This document shows positions 1 to 8,732 of a stretch of 64,000 bases of DNA, piece after piece; within the stretch, counting starts at the first letter, position 1, and each line of letters begins with the position of its first letter. This stretch comes from Alphaproteobacteria bacterium (GTDB lineage: Bacteria; Pseudomonadota; Alphaproteobacteria; SMXP01). A program made the position numbers and the translations under genes. The stretch is taken from the NCBI GenBank assembly GCA_028285305.1, contig JANQPV010000067.1, forward strand, positions 1 through 64,000. Reading direction: 5' to 3'. Under the pieces are notes generated by a model, which was not told where the DNA came from, did no database searches, and saw only the letters and a list, made by a program, of their open reading frames with translations.

Positions 1-590
1 CCAACCGATCAGGTGTCACAATCCACCCGATCCTTACGCAGGCTGACGAGCAAACCAATCAGGTGTTTCTAGATGATGTGTTCGTAGAAGACGAGTTGCG
101 GGTCGGTGAAGAGAATGAAGGATGGAAGTTCATTATGGCCCAGCTCAACTTTGAGCGGTTATTCTGCATTTCCGAGATGTTGAGAGAATTCTATTCCCTC
201 CTTCGATGGTGGAGCCAAAACCAACCCAATGACAATTCTGAATTTCAGTACCAACGACGCTCACTTGCCAAAGTCGCCGCGGATATCGAGGTCTGCCGAC
301 TAATGGCTCAACGAGCTGCTTGGATGATGGATACGGGGCGCGTGCCTGAAGCCGAGGCGAGTATCTCCAAAGTGTTTTACTCAACAACTCATCTGCGGGC
401 ATCGATTGAAGGACTAAAGCTCATGGGGCCGGCCGGACAGCTCAAATTCGGTGAAGAAGGGGCGCCTGCCTTTGGCCGGATCGAACGCGGTTATCGAACT
501 ACGCCCGTCTATAACTTTGGTGCTGGAGCAAACGAAATTCAACGCGACATTATTGCCAATCGCGGCCTCGACCTTCCTAAAGTCAGATGA
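1..590 (+). CDS. acyl-CoA dehydrogenase, C-terminal part (gene enters from the left edge)
   Basis: The reading frame is open from base 3, so the gene starts outside the window and only about its last 195 codons are seen. They cover the C-terminal helical domain of an FAD acyl-CoA dehydrogenase, which alpha,beta-desaturates acyl-CoA thioesters in the cytoplasm. The end has the family's closing motif, NEIQRDIIANRGL, before the stop. Its stop overlaps the next gene's start (ATGA), and that gene is also an acyl-CoA dehydrogenase of different sequence. Such adjacent unlike pairs are known from steroid side-chain degradation, where they form mixed alpha2beta2 enzymes. That quaternary structure is inferred here. 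Family assignment is secure; the substrate is not. Confidence 0.9.
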   Translation, partial: NRSGVTIHPILTQADEQTNQVFLDDVFVEDELRVGEENEGWKFIMAQLNFERLFCISEMLREFYSLLRWWSQNQPNDNSEFQYQRRSLAKVAADIEVCRLMAQRAAWMMDTGRVPEAEASISKVFYSTTHLRASIEGLKLMGPAGQLKFGEEGAPAFGRIERGYRTTPVYNFGAGANEIQRDIIANRGLDLPKVR

Positions 591-1708
591 GCGGCGAAGC
601 AATGGATATGCAATTTTCTGAATCAGACATTTTGCTTAGGAATTCAGTACAAAAATTGTTAGAAAAGCGCGTGCCGCTAAAAGCCAAAATTGAATTGGAC
701 GCTGAAGCAAGCACATTCGACTACGAACTTTGGAAAGAATTTGCGGAGCTGGGGTGGCTGAGCGCTGCATGTGCTGAAGAACTGGACACGGTCATTGCTC
801 TGGGGATAGTCGCCGAAGAAGTTGGACGCAAGGCTTGCGCAACACCATTTTTGAGGGCGGCGGCCGCCTCTCTCATTCTTGCGCGGCACGGTGAGGGCGA
901 CCGAAAAAAGGACCTGCTCGAAAAAGCGTCCGATGGGTCGCAAATCCTCATACCCTTGGGAATCGAGGACGAGCAGGAAGCAGTGCACATAGAACCAATT
1001 AGAGAAACCTATCGGATTTCTTTCCGTCAGCGTTTGGTTGAGTGGGCTCACCACGCTACCGGCTACGTTATCCTCGCTTGGCAATCGGACGGCCTGCCAG
1101 TACTCGTTCACTTAGATAAAAACGCACCCGGACTAATCGTCGAACAAAGACAAACTTTCGATAACGCCTCCTTAGCTACTGTTTCGCTCCAAGACGCAGA
1201 GGTAACGGGAAATGACATCGTCGGGCTACCGGGCGACGTCAAAGCCCTGCAAGAAACGCTTGCGATCACTAGACTCATGGGTGCCGCCGAAGCGGTTGGA
1301 GGAGCGGAAGGCGCCCTAAACTTGGTCGTTGGTCATGTGCGCGAACGCGAGCAATTTGGCCGTAAGATCGGCGCGTTTCAATCAGTTCAACATGGTCTGG
1401 CGGACGCCAAGATCCTTGTTGAAGGTGCTTCGCTCGCCGTGTGGTCTGGCTTGTCCGATGCCTCGCTTGGCCGATCCAGCATTGGATCTGCTGCCCTTGC
1501 GAGCTGGTTGGCGCAACGCGCATTTCAAGAGACAGTTGTGAAGGCCGCGCTTTATCATGGAGGAATGGGGCACACTCGAGAGTCAGAATTGCAGTTTCTC
1601 TATAGGCGCGCCGGAACTAGCCACGCCAGACTTGGCAGCCAATGGGATTTGCTTGGCAGTATCGCTGACTATTACGTCGACCCCAATTTCGATAGAGTGA
1701 CAGACTGA
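587..1708 (+). CDS. acyl-CoA dehydrogenase, probable partner subunit of the preceding gene
   Basis: This 373-aa protein has the acyl-CoA dehydrogenase layout: N-terminal helical domain, a degenerate middle beta domain and a C-terminal helical domain with the REREQFGRKIGAFQSVQHGLAD signature near residues 250-270. The C-terminus ends in the LYRRAGTSHARLG pattern typical of the divergent second subunit of heteromeric enzymes, not the EIQR ending of the first gene. Start and upstream stop overlap by four bases, implying translational coupling. A further in-frame ATG lies at 602. Neighbour order (two dehydrogenases, then a racemase-like CaiB protein) fits oxidation of a branched side chain. Function beyond acyl-CoA oxidation is inference. 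Confidence 0.88.
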   Translation: MSGEAMDMQFSESDILLRNSVQKLLEKRVPLKAKIELDAEASTFDYELWKEFAELGWLSAACAEELDTVIALGIVAEEVGRKACATPFLRAAAASLILARHGEGDRKKDLLEKASDGSQILIPLGIEDEQEAVHIEPIRETYRISFRQRLVEWAHHATGYVILAWQSDGLPVLVHLDKNAPGLIVEQRQTFDNASLATVSLQDAEVTGNDIVGLPGDVKALQETLAITRLMGAAEAVGGAEGALNLVVGHVREREQFGRKIGAFQSVQHGLADAKILVEGASLAVWSGLSDASLGRSSIGSAALASWLAQRAFQETVVKAALYHGGMGHTRESELQFLYRRAGTSHARLGSQWDLLGSIADYYVDPNFDRVTD

Positions 1709-1709
1709 A

Positions 1710-2876
1710 GTGAAAGAAGAGGAGGCAATCGCGGCGCCGCGACCACTTGAGGGCATCCGAGTCCTCGATTTTTCTACTCTGGCGGCTCCATGGGCTTCAA
1801 TGCTTCTCGCCGCGTACGGAGCAGACGTCATCGCGGTCGAGGCTCCTCAATCGGCCTTTGAGGACACACTTAGGAGTGCGGGATTTGGGCGTGGCAAGCG
1901 CTCAATCGTTATCGATTTGAAGACGCCTAACGCAGTCGAACTCATCTTACAAATTGTACCGAATTGCGATGTTGTGATCGAAGCGATGCGTCCAGGCAAA
2001 ATGGAGAGTTTGGGATTGGGGCCCGAAGCAATCCGACATGTGTCCCCGCACACAATTTATGCTCGGTTCTCCAATTTTGGACATAGCGGACCTTTGCACC
2101 AAAAGGGAGGTCATGACATCAACGCGATTGCACTGGGGGGCGCGTTGTCTCTGGTCGGATTAGATCAGCCGTTGCCACCTGCGTCAATGCTCGGAGATTG
2201 GGCGTCTGGAGGGCTACCGCTCATCATTGGAATATTGCTGGCAATCATCGAACGTCAACGAACCGGGCGCGGCCAGGTTGTCGATGCAACTATGAGCGAT
2301 GGCGCAGCTATGTTGGCAGGCCCCGCCCTTGAAATGAAGAAACTCGGTGTTGGGGGCCCTCGCGGTACGAATCTTCTGGATGGTTCTCGTCCCTATTACA
2401 CGACTTATCTTTGTGCTGACGGCAAATGGCTTGCTGTTGGCTCCATTGAGCCCAAGTTCTTTTCTTCCTTACTCCGTACACTGGAACTGGACCAATCTAT
2501 CAATGTTGCCGACCAATATAGATGGTCCGAAACAGAATCAGAACGTGTAAAGGGTATCATCGCAAATCGAGTCTTGGAAAAATCACGAGACGAATGGTTG
2601 AGGATTTTCGAGGACGTCGATGCTTGCGTCACACCGGTTCTCGAGCTCGAAGAAATCGGTGGTCACGAACACAACCTGCATCGATGCAGTGTAATCCAGG
2701 CAAAAGATGGTCCAACGTCCGGAGTTGCGCCGAGATTGTCAAACCGGCCGTTTGTACTTGGCCAAGAGATTCCCACAAAGGGCCAAAACAGTGTGGAAGT
2801 CCTGAGGGAATTCGGCTTGTGTGAGACGGATATTGAGAAAATGATCCGGCAGAAAACCATTCACGTCCATCCTTAG
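1710..2876 (+). CDS. CaiB/BaiF family protein, alpha-methylacyl-CoA racemase-like
   Basis: The 388-aa protein belongs to the class III CoA-transferase (CaiB/BaiF) fold. Its middle part resembles alpha-methylacyl-CoA racemases: a GHDIN motif puts a catalytic-type His at residue 135 beside Asp136, and an LGDW motif places Asp at 163, followed by SGG and RTGRGQVVDA. In characterised racemases the equivalent His and Asp are the two acid/base residues that invert the alpha-methyl centre so that (2S)-acyl-CoA dehydrogenases can act. A CoA transferase activity is the alternative. It starts with GTG one base after the preceding stop, with only weak ribosome-binding sequence, so it is likely co-translated with the dehydrogenase pair. 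Confidence 0.82.
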   Translation: MKEEEAIAAPRPLEGIRVLDFSTLAAPWASMLLAAYGADVIAVEAPQSAFEDTLRSAGFGRGKRSIVIDLKTPNAVELILQIVPNCDVVIEAMRPGKMESLGLGPEAIRHVSPHTIYARFSNFGHSGPLHQKGGHDINAIALGGALSLVGLDQPLPPASMLGDWASGGLPLIIGILLAIIERQRTGRGQVVDATMSDGAAMLAGPALEMKKLGVGGPRGTNLLDGSRPYYTTYLCADGKWLAVGSIEPKFFSSLLRTLELDQSINVADQYRWSETESERVKGIIANRVLEKSRDEWLRIFEDVDACVTPVLELEEIGGHEHNLHRCSVIQAKDGPTSGVAPRLSNRPFVLGQEIPTKGQNSVEVLREFGLCETDIEKMIRQKTIHVHP

Positions 2877-2968
2877 AGGCCGTCGTTCGATCTCATTTCT
2901 CTACAATGGAAAATGAGCATTGCTTCCGCAACTGACTAGAATTGGCTTACTCAGCCTACAAATTTTTT

Positions 2969-4123
2969 CTACAAACGGTAGTTGAGTTTGTCCGATATCG
3001 TTTTAACCATGTGCTGAACGCCAATTTCATTTCTTCCAACGACAACATGATCTTGCGAAGAGTTGCGCACCGCGTTCCCAATAAGCGAAAGAACCGGCCT
3101 GTCTTCATCGAAAACAGCTTCCCATATAATGTCGATCGCCATCTTGAACATCTGGGTGTGCTCTTCATTCTCAGCTTTATTATAACCAACAAAAGAAGAT
3201 CGAATAAGCGTTTGATCTTGATCCCCATCAAATAGCGGAAGCACTTCTATAATCTGCGCTACTCCTGGGGGATTGACCAGTATCGTAGTCGGATAAATCC
3301 AGTAGACGGTAGTCAATCCTACGTCGTGGTCCCAATTTGTTTCCGGTACATCAGCAAGCTCTGTGATGGATTTCTTTGGAAATGTCATGAAATGATGCGG
3401 TCCGAAAACGGCGTGCGTCGATGTATTGGGTACTTGTATTTGACCTGGAATACTTTGCCCATGCACTGTCTGAAAGTGGTAGGTCTCTGCAAAATTCTCA
3501 ACCGCCGCTTTCCAATTCACGTCCGCAACAAATTCCCGTGATTCAACAAAGTCTCCTTTCTGATAGTTCCAAGCGGAGAGGTCCGCATCAATTTGCGGAC
3601 CCAAGAAACGAGCGACATCAATCTCCAAATCGGGCGTAAGAACTGCCCATACGAAACCACCACGTTCCTCGCTCGGCAGCTCAACCAGCCCATAAGAACC
3701 TGGATCGACACTTTCAAACCCGTCTCGCCCAGGAATATTCGCCAGCCGACCACTGGAGTCATAAGACCAAGAGTGATAAGGACATACAAATAGCTGCTTA
3801 TTGCCGCATCCTTCTGCGGGACTTGCGCCTCTGTGTCGGCAATAGTTCTCAAAAACTCTAGCTTTACCATCCTCACCGCGCACAATCAGTACAGATTTAC
3901 CAAACATTCTGCGTACGATATAATCGTTTGGCTTTCGTATTTGTGCAGAGTATACAAGTGGAAGCGGCGTGGTCATCATGAGCTCACGCTCTCGCGAGCG
4001 AAGTTCAGTGTTGCGATAGTAATCGAGAGGGACTGTCAAAACGCTTTCCGCCATATCCGTCGTTTTGTTCTGAACCAATTGTAATGCGTGTCTTAAAGTC
4101 TCGTTGTAGTATGTTGGTTCCAT
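2969..4123 (-). CDS. Rieske non-heme iron oxygenase, large subunit
   Basis: The protein is 384 aa from the ATG at 4123; an upstream GTG at 4138 is possible. A Rieske [2Fe-2S] motif C-x-H-x16-C-x2-H occupies residues 95-117. The mononuclear iron site is E-x2-H-x4-H at about 213-221, preceded by NWK and ENF, as in quaternary-ammonium and related ring or side-chain oxygenases. Glu in place of the usual Asp is a recognised subgroup feature. The enzyme should insert O2 using electrons from a reductase, and no reductase or ferredoxin gene is seen nearby. It converges on the CaiB gene with a 92-base gap. A weak half-match to the island's palindromic operator lies at 4224. Substrate unknown. Confidence 0.88.
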   Translation of the reverse strand: MEPTYYNETLRHALQLVQNKTTDMAESVLTVPLDYYRNTELRSRERELMMTTPLPLVYSAQIRKPNDYIVRRMFGKSVLIVRGEDGKARVFENYCRHRGASPAEGCGNKQLFVCPYHSWSYDSSGRLANIPGRDGFESVDPGSYGLVELPSEERGGFVWAVLTPDLEIDVARFLGPQIDADLSAWNYQKGDFVESREFVADVNWKAAVENFAETYHFQTVHGQSIPGQIQVPNTSTHAVFGPHHFMTFPKKSITELADVPETNWDHDVGLTTVYWIYPTTILVNPPGVAQIIEVLPLFDGDQDQTLIRSSFVGYNKAENEEHTQMFKMAIDIIWEAVFDEDRPVLSLIGNAVRNSSQDHVVVGRNEIGVQHMVKTISDKLNYRL

Positions 4124-4739
4124 TCTAGTCGCTCTCACTTTTCATTTCACGATTAGATCTCTGGCTAAACTTCGCACCACCTGAAAGAAGACAACTCACT
4201 CTAGCTTAGACCCCACCAAAAGTTCAACCGTTTAGTCGGACTTTGGGTGCGGCGTTCCAGGATTTCGGAGATCCAGGCCGCTGAATGGTCTATCTGTTTA
4301 TTGCTCAAGGCAGGTAGCAGCGCATTCATTTTGGGTGCGCTCATCACCTGAATTGTCAATGATTGAATACAAGGCACGTTTCAACCCTCTGGCAAGACCT
4401 ACTAATTTGTTTAGACTGACCTCGAAAATCCTTTGGGAGCGAGAGGGTTCGCAAGCAGCTTGAAGTAGATGACCCCTTGTTGGTTTTGCCGTCGTTCGCT
4501 GGCAGCAAGACCCCCACCATCAAGACTTTCCGAATCTTCGAATTTCATGGGCCTAACCCAAACAAAGCCAAGAGGTTGAAATTAGCCAACTCCCGCCCGG
4601 CTCTCTTCAGTGTCTCGAATAATGCATAGTGTGCCGCTCCCATGAAACTATGCCTGGTGCTGTTGTCGGACACCACACGGAACAAAGTCCTTCGCGAGAA
4701 GCGTCCCAGACTGTGAGAGCGACATTGTGAGCGAACTGA
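4124..4739. other. intergenic region, no supported gene
   Basis: About 615 bases between the start of the Rieske gene and the end of the acyl-CoA ligase gene. Only short open frames occur, with no family resemblance and no ribosome-binding sites. The left end must hold the Rieske promoter; a degenerate copy of the island palindrome (TCAACC-GTTT-AGTCGG) is at 4224-4239. The rest may be gene remnant, but I could not assign it. Confidence 0.5.
4224..4239. promoter_or_regulatory. weak candidate operator (degenerate island palindrome)
   Basis: TCAACC-GTTT-AGTCGG matches the left half of the island consensus TCAACT-N4-AGTTGA well but the right half at only four of six bases. It lies about 100 bases upstream of the Rieske gene on the minus strand. 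It is the weakest of the copies listed. Confidence 0.3.
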
Positions 4740-6374
4740 CTAGCGACGCTCTTCGCGCTCGACCCTAAAGCCCAGTTTTTCAAAATCGATAACATCTACA
4801 TTCGAGCGCTGTCGCAAGACATGTTTCATGACCCTACCTGTGGCGGTCAGAGGCAGAGCGTCCAAAAACTCAACATAACGAGGCATTGCGAAGTAGGGGA
4901 GCACACCCTTAAAATACTCAAACAGTTCTTCTGCTGAGAGTTGTTCATCGGGTTCCAGTACGATACAAACTTTTATGTCGTCTTCGCTCATTTCTGATGC
5001 GACGGCGTGAGCTGCAACGCCAGCGATTTTGGGATGGCGTGAAATAGCCCCCTCCAACTCAATTGCCGCGACGTTCTCTCCTCGACGACGCATAGAATCG
5101 GACTTTCTGCCTTTGAAAGTAATGTATCGATCTTCATCCATGATTCCCAAGTCACCTGAGTGAAACCATCCTCCGCGATGCGCCTCCTCTGTTTCTTTCG
5201 GTTTGTCCCAATACCCCTGGAACATCACCTCACGCTCTTTAGGTCGCACACAGATCTCTCCCAACTGCCCCGAGGCAACCTCATTGTTGACCTCATCCCG
5301 AATTGTGACGTCCAAAAACCTTGATGGATAGCCGAGCGAGTCCGGTTTCTTTTGTTGCATTTCAGGTGTGCCGAATGTGGTGGGGCTTACTTCGGTCTGT
5401 CCGTAGCCTAGTGAAAACACCTCGACCCCAAACCGCTCACGAAAGCGGGCTTGGTCTTCGGCCGACATAGGCATAATCATCATACGGCGCAGACTGTGGC
5501 TTTTGTCGCGATCGCTGGGAGGTGTTGCGAGTATCGCATTGCCCATCGCCCCTACGCCGTGAGCGATTGTTGCACCTTCTTCTGCAGCTCTTCCTATAAA
5601 AGTACTTGCACTGAATACAGGATCAAAAACTATGGGAATTCCTCCCTGCAACGCCTCCATCATATAAATTCCACCCGATCCTAGATGGAACAAAGGCATG
5701 GTAGTGAATGCACTATCTTCCTGGGTGACAAATCCATTCTCGTAAAACAACCACGGAATCGCTGTATAATAGCCATGGCTCAGCATACATCCTTTTGGCA
5801 AGCCCGTCGTTCCAGACGTATACATGATGGCGATCAAATCGTCCATTTTGAGATCAACGGACATCAAGGAATTTGCAGACAACGCCAAGTCCTCGAATGA
5901 AAAAACATCAACGCCATTTGGCCAGTCGAGTAGATTGTCGAGTTCACTCTGAGAGGCTCCTACACCGACTACCTTCGTCATGTGCGGCAAGCTCGGCAAC
6001 AAACGAGCCAGTTCCTTGAGGGCCGGTGTGTCCCCTACTACTATCTCGGCAGAGCAATCATGCAGCTGATATTGTAAGAACTCTCCTTTGAGATATGTGT
6101 TGAGCGGAACTTGAATGGCACCGATCTTCGCCAGCGCGAACATGGTGAGGATCATTTCTATGCGGTTGGGGAGAATAATGGCGACACGATCTCTCTTGCG
6201 AACCCCCAATTCTTGAAACCCCGCCGCCAATCGATCGGTTCGCTGTTCCAATTCTGAGAAGGAGAGCCACGATGAATCGCACTTGACAAATCGACCATCG
6301 GGCGTTTTCTCGGCCCAGAATTGAAGACGATGCGAGACAACACGCCACTCCCGCATTTCTTGTAAGATATCCAT
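4740..6374 (-). CDS. AMP-forming acyl-CoA ligase
   Basis: This 544-aa member of the ANL superfamily activates a carboxylic acid with ATP and CoA. The P-loop-like signature YTSGTTGLPKG lies at about residue 190, followed by the family motifs YGQTE, GWFHSGDLG and the KGRKSD hinge region. A C-terminal Lys in TATGRVMKH is placed as the adenylation lysine. Length is normal. The ATG at 6374 has an excellent Shine-Dalgarno (GGGAGGA, five bases away), preferred over the GTG at 6389. It is divergent from the flavin-barrel gene, with a clear island operator between them. It probably supplies the CoA thioester for the surrounding beta-oxidation genes; the acid itself is unknown. Confidence 0.92.
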   Translation of the reverse strand: MDILQEMREWRVVSHRLQFWAEKTPDGRFVKCDSSWLSFSELEQRTDRLAAGFQELGVRKRDRVAIILPNRIEMILTMFALAKIGAIQVPLNTYLKGEFLQYQLHDCSAEIVVGDTPALKELARLLPSLPHMTKVVGVGASQSELDNLLDWPNGVDVFSFEDLALSANSLMSVDLKMDDLIAIMYTSGTTGLPKGCMLSHGYYTAIPWLFYENGFVTQEDSAFTTMPLFHLGSGGIYMMEALQGGIPIVFDPVFSASTFIGRAAEEGATIAHGVGAMGNAILATPPSDRDKSHSLRRMMIMPMSAEDQARFRERFGVEVFSLGYGQTEVSPTTFGTPEMQQKKPDSLGYPSRFLDVTIRDEVNNEVASGQLGEICVRPKEREVMFQGYWDKPKETEEAHRGGWFHSGDLGIMDEDRYITFKGRKSDSMRRRGENVAAIELEGAISRHPKIAGVAAHAVASEMSEDDIKVCIVLEPDEQLSAEELFEYFKGVLPYFAMPRYVEFLDALPLTATGRVMKHVLRQRSNVDVIDFEKLGFRVEREERR

Positions 6375-6460
6375 TTTATCCTCCCACACTCAAATCTAAC
6401 GCCTTCCTACAGGGGGGCTGCAGAGCTGGTCGAGACATTTTACAGCACATCATATATTTT

Positions 6461-6476
6461 TCAAACACTTAGTTGA
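6461..6476. promoter_or_regulatory. candidate operator, TCAAAC-ACTT-AGTTGA
   Basis: One copy of the island-wide palindrome, centred between the divergent acyl-CoA ligase and flavin split-barrel genes, 60-90 bases from each start. The right half is a perfect AGTTGA. Confidence 0.6.
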
Positions 6477-6536
6477 TTTTTGGCAAGTCCGGATTTAGTC
6501 AAAGCAATCCGATAGATCAGAAACGAGGCGAAGACT

Positions 6537-6989
6537 ATGGCGTACAGCAGGAGTCCAGTACAAATGGGCGATGAACAAGCATGGGAGTTCATCGGCAATC
6601 AGCGCGATATGCAAGTCGCCACCATTGGAAAAGACGGACGACCCCACCTTACAACAAATTGGTTTGCGATTGTAGACAACACTATCGTTTTCAATTCCTA
6701 TGAAAAATCGCAGAAAATAGTTAATCTCCACAAGGACAATCGAATCTCCGTATTGTTTTCTTCCGGCAAATACTACAACGAGTTGGTGGGCGTATCTTTG
6801 ACCGGCGAAGCTGAAATCATCGGAGAGCACAACCGTAAACTGCTTCTCCTGCGTGAAATCACGAAGCGGAACTCGGAGTACTCTGGGCAACCTGTCACCG
6901 ACGAACTCATAAGTGCTTTAGCTATCAAGCGAACATGCGTGGAGATTCACGTACAATCGATGTTTAGCTGGGACCATTCCTTACAATAG
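6537..6989 (+). CDS. pyridoxamine 5'-phosphate oxidase-like flavin split-barrel protein
   Basis: The 150-aa protein has the single-domain FMN-binding split-barrel pattern: MQVATIGKDGRPHLTTNWFA at residues 22-41, then a beta-rich core with SQKIVNLHKDNRISVLF. This superfamily binds FMN, F420 or haem and includes small reductases and PNP oxidases. Which cofactor applies cannot be read here, and genuine vitamin B6 synthesis is unlikely given the catabolic context. GAGGCGA upstream of the ATG is an acceptable ribosome site. Its 3' end overlaps the convergent tetR gene by 26 bases. The divergent promoter shared with the acyl-CoA ligase carries an island operator, so it is probably induced with the pathway. 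Confidence 0.8.
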   Translation: MAYSRSPVQMGDEQAWEFIGNQRDMQVATIGKDGRPHLTTNWFAIVDNTIVFNSYEKSQKIVNLHKDNRISVLFSSGKYYNELVGVSLTGEAEIIGEHNRKLLLLREITKRNSEYSGQPVTDELISALAIKRTCVEIHVQSMFSWDHSLQ

Positions 6990-7599
6990 CCAGACCATTG
7001 GACGAGATCATCCCATTGGCTATCAATTCGCGCATATCTTTCGCGGCGGCTAAGATGTCAGCATCTGACTCTGTCCAACGCAGTGGCGCCAATATCAGCG
7101 TGTTGATAAGACGAGTACAGATCGTAACATTCATTGTCTTGAACTGACCGCACGAAACTCCGCGCTCTATCACCGCTTGCAAATGCTCCGCAAACTCTAT
7201 TCTTTGTTGTTTGATCGTTTGGAACTGCGTTCTAGAGAAGATCTGTGAGAAATAGTCTTCTTCCTGATAGTAAACTCTGCATATCTCGCGATTCGTCGCC
7301 ACATGACGGACCGTTGTGTCGATCATGAAATGGAGCGCTTGCGTGGGGTCCTTAATTTGGGACGCCTTCTTTACCACAGCCAAGTGTTCGGCCACGGTCG
7401 ATACGCAGATTTCAAACAATATGTCACGCTTTGTCGAGAAATAGTAATATATGGTGGCTTTGTTCACTCCCGTCTCGTGCGAAAGTGCATCCATTGTAGT
7501 GCCGTGATAACTGAGCTCGGCGAAAAGGCTCACGGCGGTATCGACAATCAAACGGCGCCTGCTTTGCCTATGTGGATTCACAGGAATGCTCCGCTTCAC
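6964..7599 (-). CDS. TetR/AcrR family transcriptional regulator
   Basis: The protein is 211 aa. The N-terminal helix-turn-helix spans about residues 15-60, with TTMDALSHETGVNKATIYYYF as recognition region, followed by a helical ligand-binding domain. It is a clear sister of the TetR protein at 24477-25118: the two align across the whole length, including TR/SR-TQ-x(5)-Q, SxGQF and ILAPxRW near the C-terminus. It is divergent from the SDR gene at 7898 with a near-perfect palindrome (7768-7783) between them. It is therefore a good candidate repressor of the island regulon, relieved by a pathway intermediate, probably an acyl-CoA. That ligand is an inference. Confidence 0.9.
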   Translation of the reverse strand: MKRSIPVNPHRQSRRRLIVDTAVSLFAELSYHGTTMDALSHETGVNKATIYYYFSTKRDILFEICVSTVAEHLAVVKKASQIKDPTQALHFMIDTTVRHVATNREICRVYYQEEDYFSQIFSRTQFQTIKQQRIEFAEHLQAVIERGVSCGQFKTMNVTICTRLINTLILAPLRWTESDADILAAAKDMRELIANGMISSNGLAIVRNGPS

Positions 7600-7767
7600 T
7601 ATTTGTCTAACGATGGTATGTGTTCTGTTTAGGCTTCGAAAGCGTCATTTCGCCATCACCTAGTCGCCTCGGCGATTGACCACAATCCGTCAAGTACAAT
7701 TTGTCAACACGGATTAACTCTCATTCGTTTTCGTACATAAATGACAGGTTTGACGCACTTCTTAATA

Positions 7768-7783
7768 TCAACTATCCAGTTGA
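7768..7783. promoter_or_regulatory. candidate operator, TCAACT-ATCC-AGTTGA
   Basis: A perfect six-base inverted repeat with a four-base spacer, between the divergent tetR (starts 7599) and SDR (starts 7898) genes. Together with the copy at 18405 it defines the consensus. Confidence 0.68.
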
Positions 7784-7897
7784 ACTAATGTAAAGCTCAC
7801 AGGATGTCAAATCGACGAACAAATTCATCGATCGCGGAGTTCGATATACGCTGTTGCGATTAAGTCTTTGCACTGACTTGAATAAGGAGCTGTTGAC

Positions 7898-8704
7898 ATG
7901 GAAAACAAAGCGATCATCGTCACTGGTGCGGCCTCCGGAATCGGCAAGGCAACTGCATTGATGCTTGCAAACCGGGGCGCGAACGTGCTCGTGGCCGATA
8001 TCGATAATAATGGGGCACAGGAAGTAGCGTCCGCCGTCGCCAAAACAAAGGGCAGTGCAGAAGCTTTGGCGGTCGACGTTTCAAAAGAATCTGATATACG
8101 AACTATGGCGGAGTTCGTCTTCGACCGCTATGGCCGTTTGGACGGACTGGTGAACAATGCCGCGGATATTGCGTTGAGTTTTCATGATGCTGACATCGCA
8201 CGTACTCATATGTCAGTATGGGATCAAACCTACCAGACAAACCTAAGAGGTGCAGTTGTAGCATGCCAGCTGACCATTCCGCTTATGTTGAAATCACCCA
8301 CCAGCGCAATAGTCAATGTGTCCTCTATTCAAAGTTTGCTCGGCGATATGGAGCGCGCTGCTTATAGCGCCATGAAATCAGCATTGAATTCTTTATCGCG
8401 CTCGATCGCGACAGCATATGGCAAGAAAGGACTAAGGTGTAATACGGTCTGTCCAGGGCCGGTCATGTCGAGGGAACCTGAAAAGAGGTGGCCTGAGAAG
8501 ATAATTGCAGGGTTTCAGGAGCATATTCTAACGCCGGACATTGCGTGTCCTGAGGATACGGCTGAGATCATCTGCTTTCTTCTGTCAGATGGCGCTCGCT
8601 CGATTACCGGGCAGACAATTTCTGCAGACTGCGGCTTCTCATCTCACATGCACTTTCATCAGAGGGCGGTTCCTAGGAAGAACTTGTCCATTCAGGACTT
8701 GTAA
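7898..8704 (+). CDS. short-chain dehydrogenase/reductase
   Basis: This 268-aa classical SDR has the Rossmann motif TGAASGIG at residues 9-16, an acidic residue after beta-2 (VADID) that favours NAD over NADP, NNAAD near 86, and catalytic Ser...Tyr-x3-Lys (SSIQ, then YSAMK). The C-terminus runs past the usual GG-near-end pattern by about 25 residues. AAGGAG lies eight bases before the ATG. It likely oxidises a hydroxyl group of a pathway intermediate, perhaps a ring or side-chain hydroxyl made by one of the Rieske enzymes. The divergent operator at 7768 indicates control by the adjacent TetR. Confidence 0.88.
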   Translation: MENKAIIVTGAASGIGKATALMLANRGANVLVADIDNNGAQEVASAVAKTKGSAEALAVDVSKESDIRTMAEFVFDRYGRLDGLVNNAADIALSFHDADIARTHMSVWDQTYQTNLRGAVVACQLTIPLMLKSPTSAIVNVSSIQSLLGDMERAAYSAMKSALNSLSRSIATAYGKKGLRCNTVCPGPVMSREPEKRWPEKIIAGFQEHILTPDIACPEDTAEIICFLLSDGARSITGQTISADCGFSSHMHFHQRAVPRKNLSIQDL

Positions 8705-8732
8705 ACTCGACATCCCAGAATTTACTCGACAT

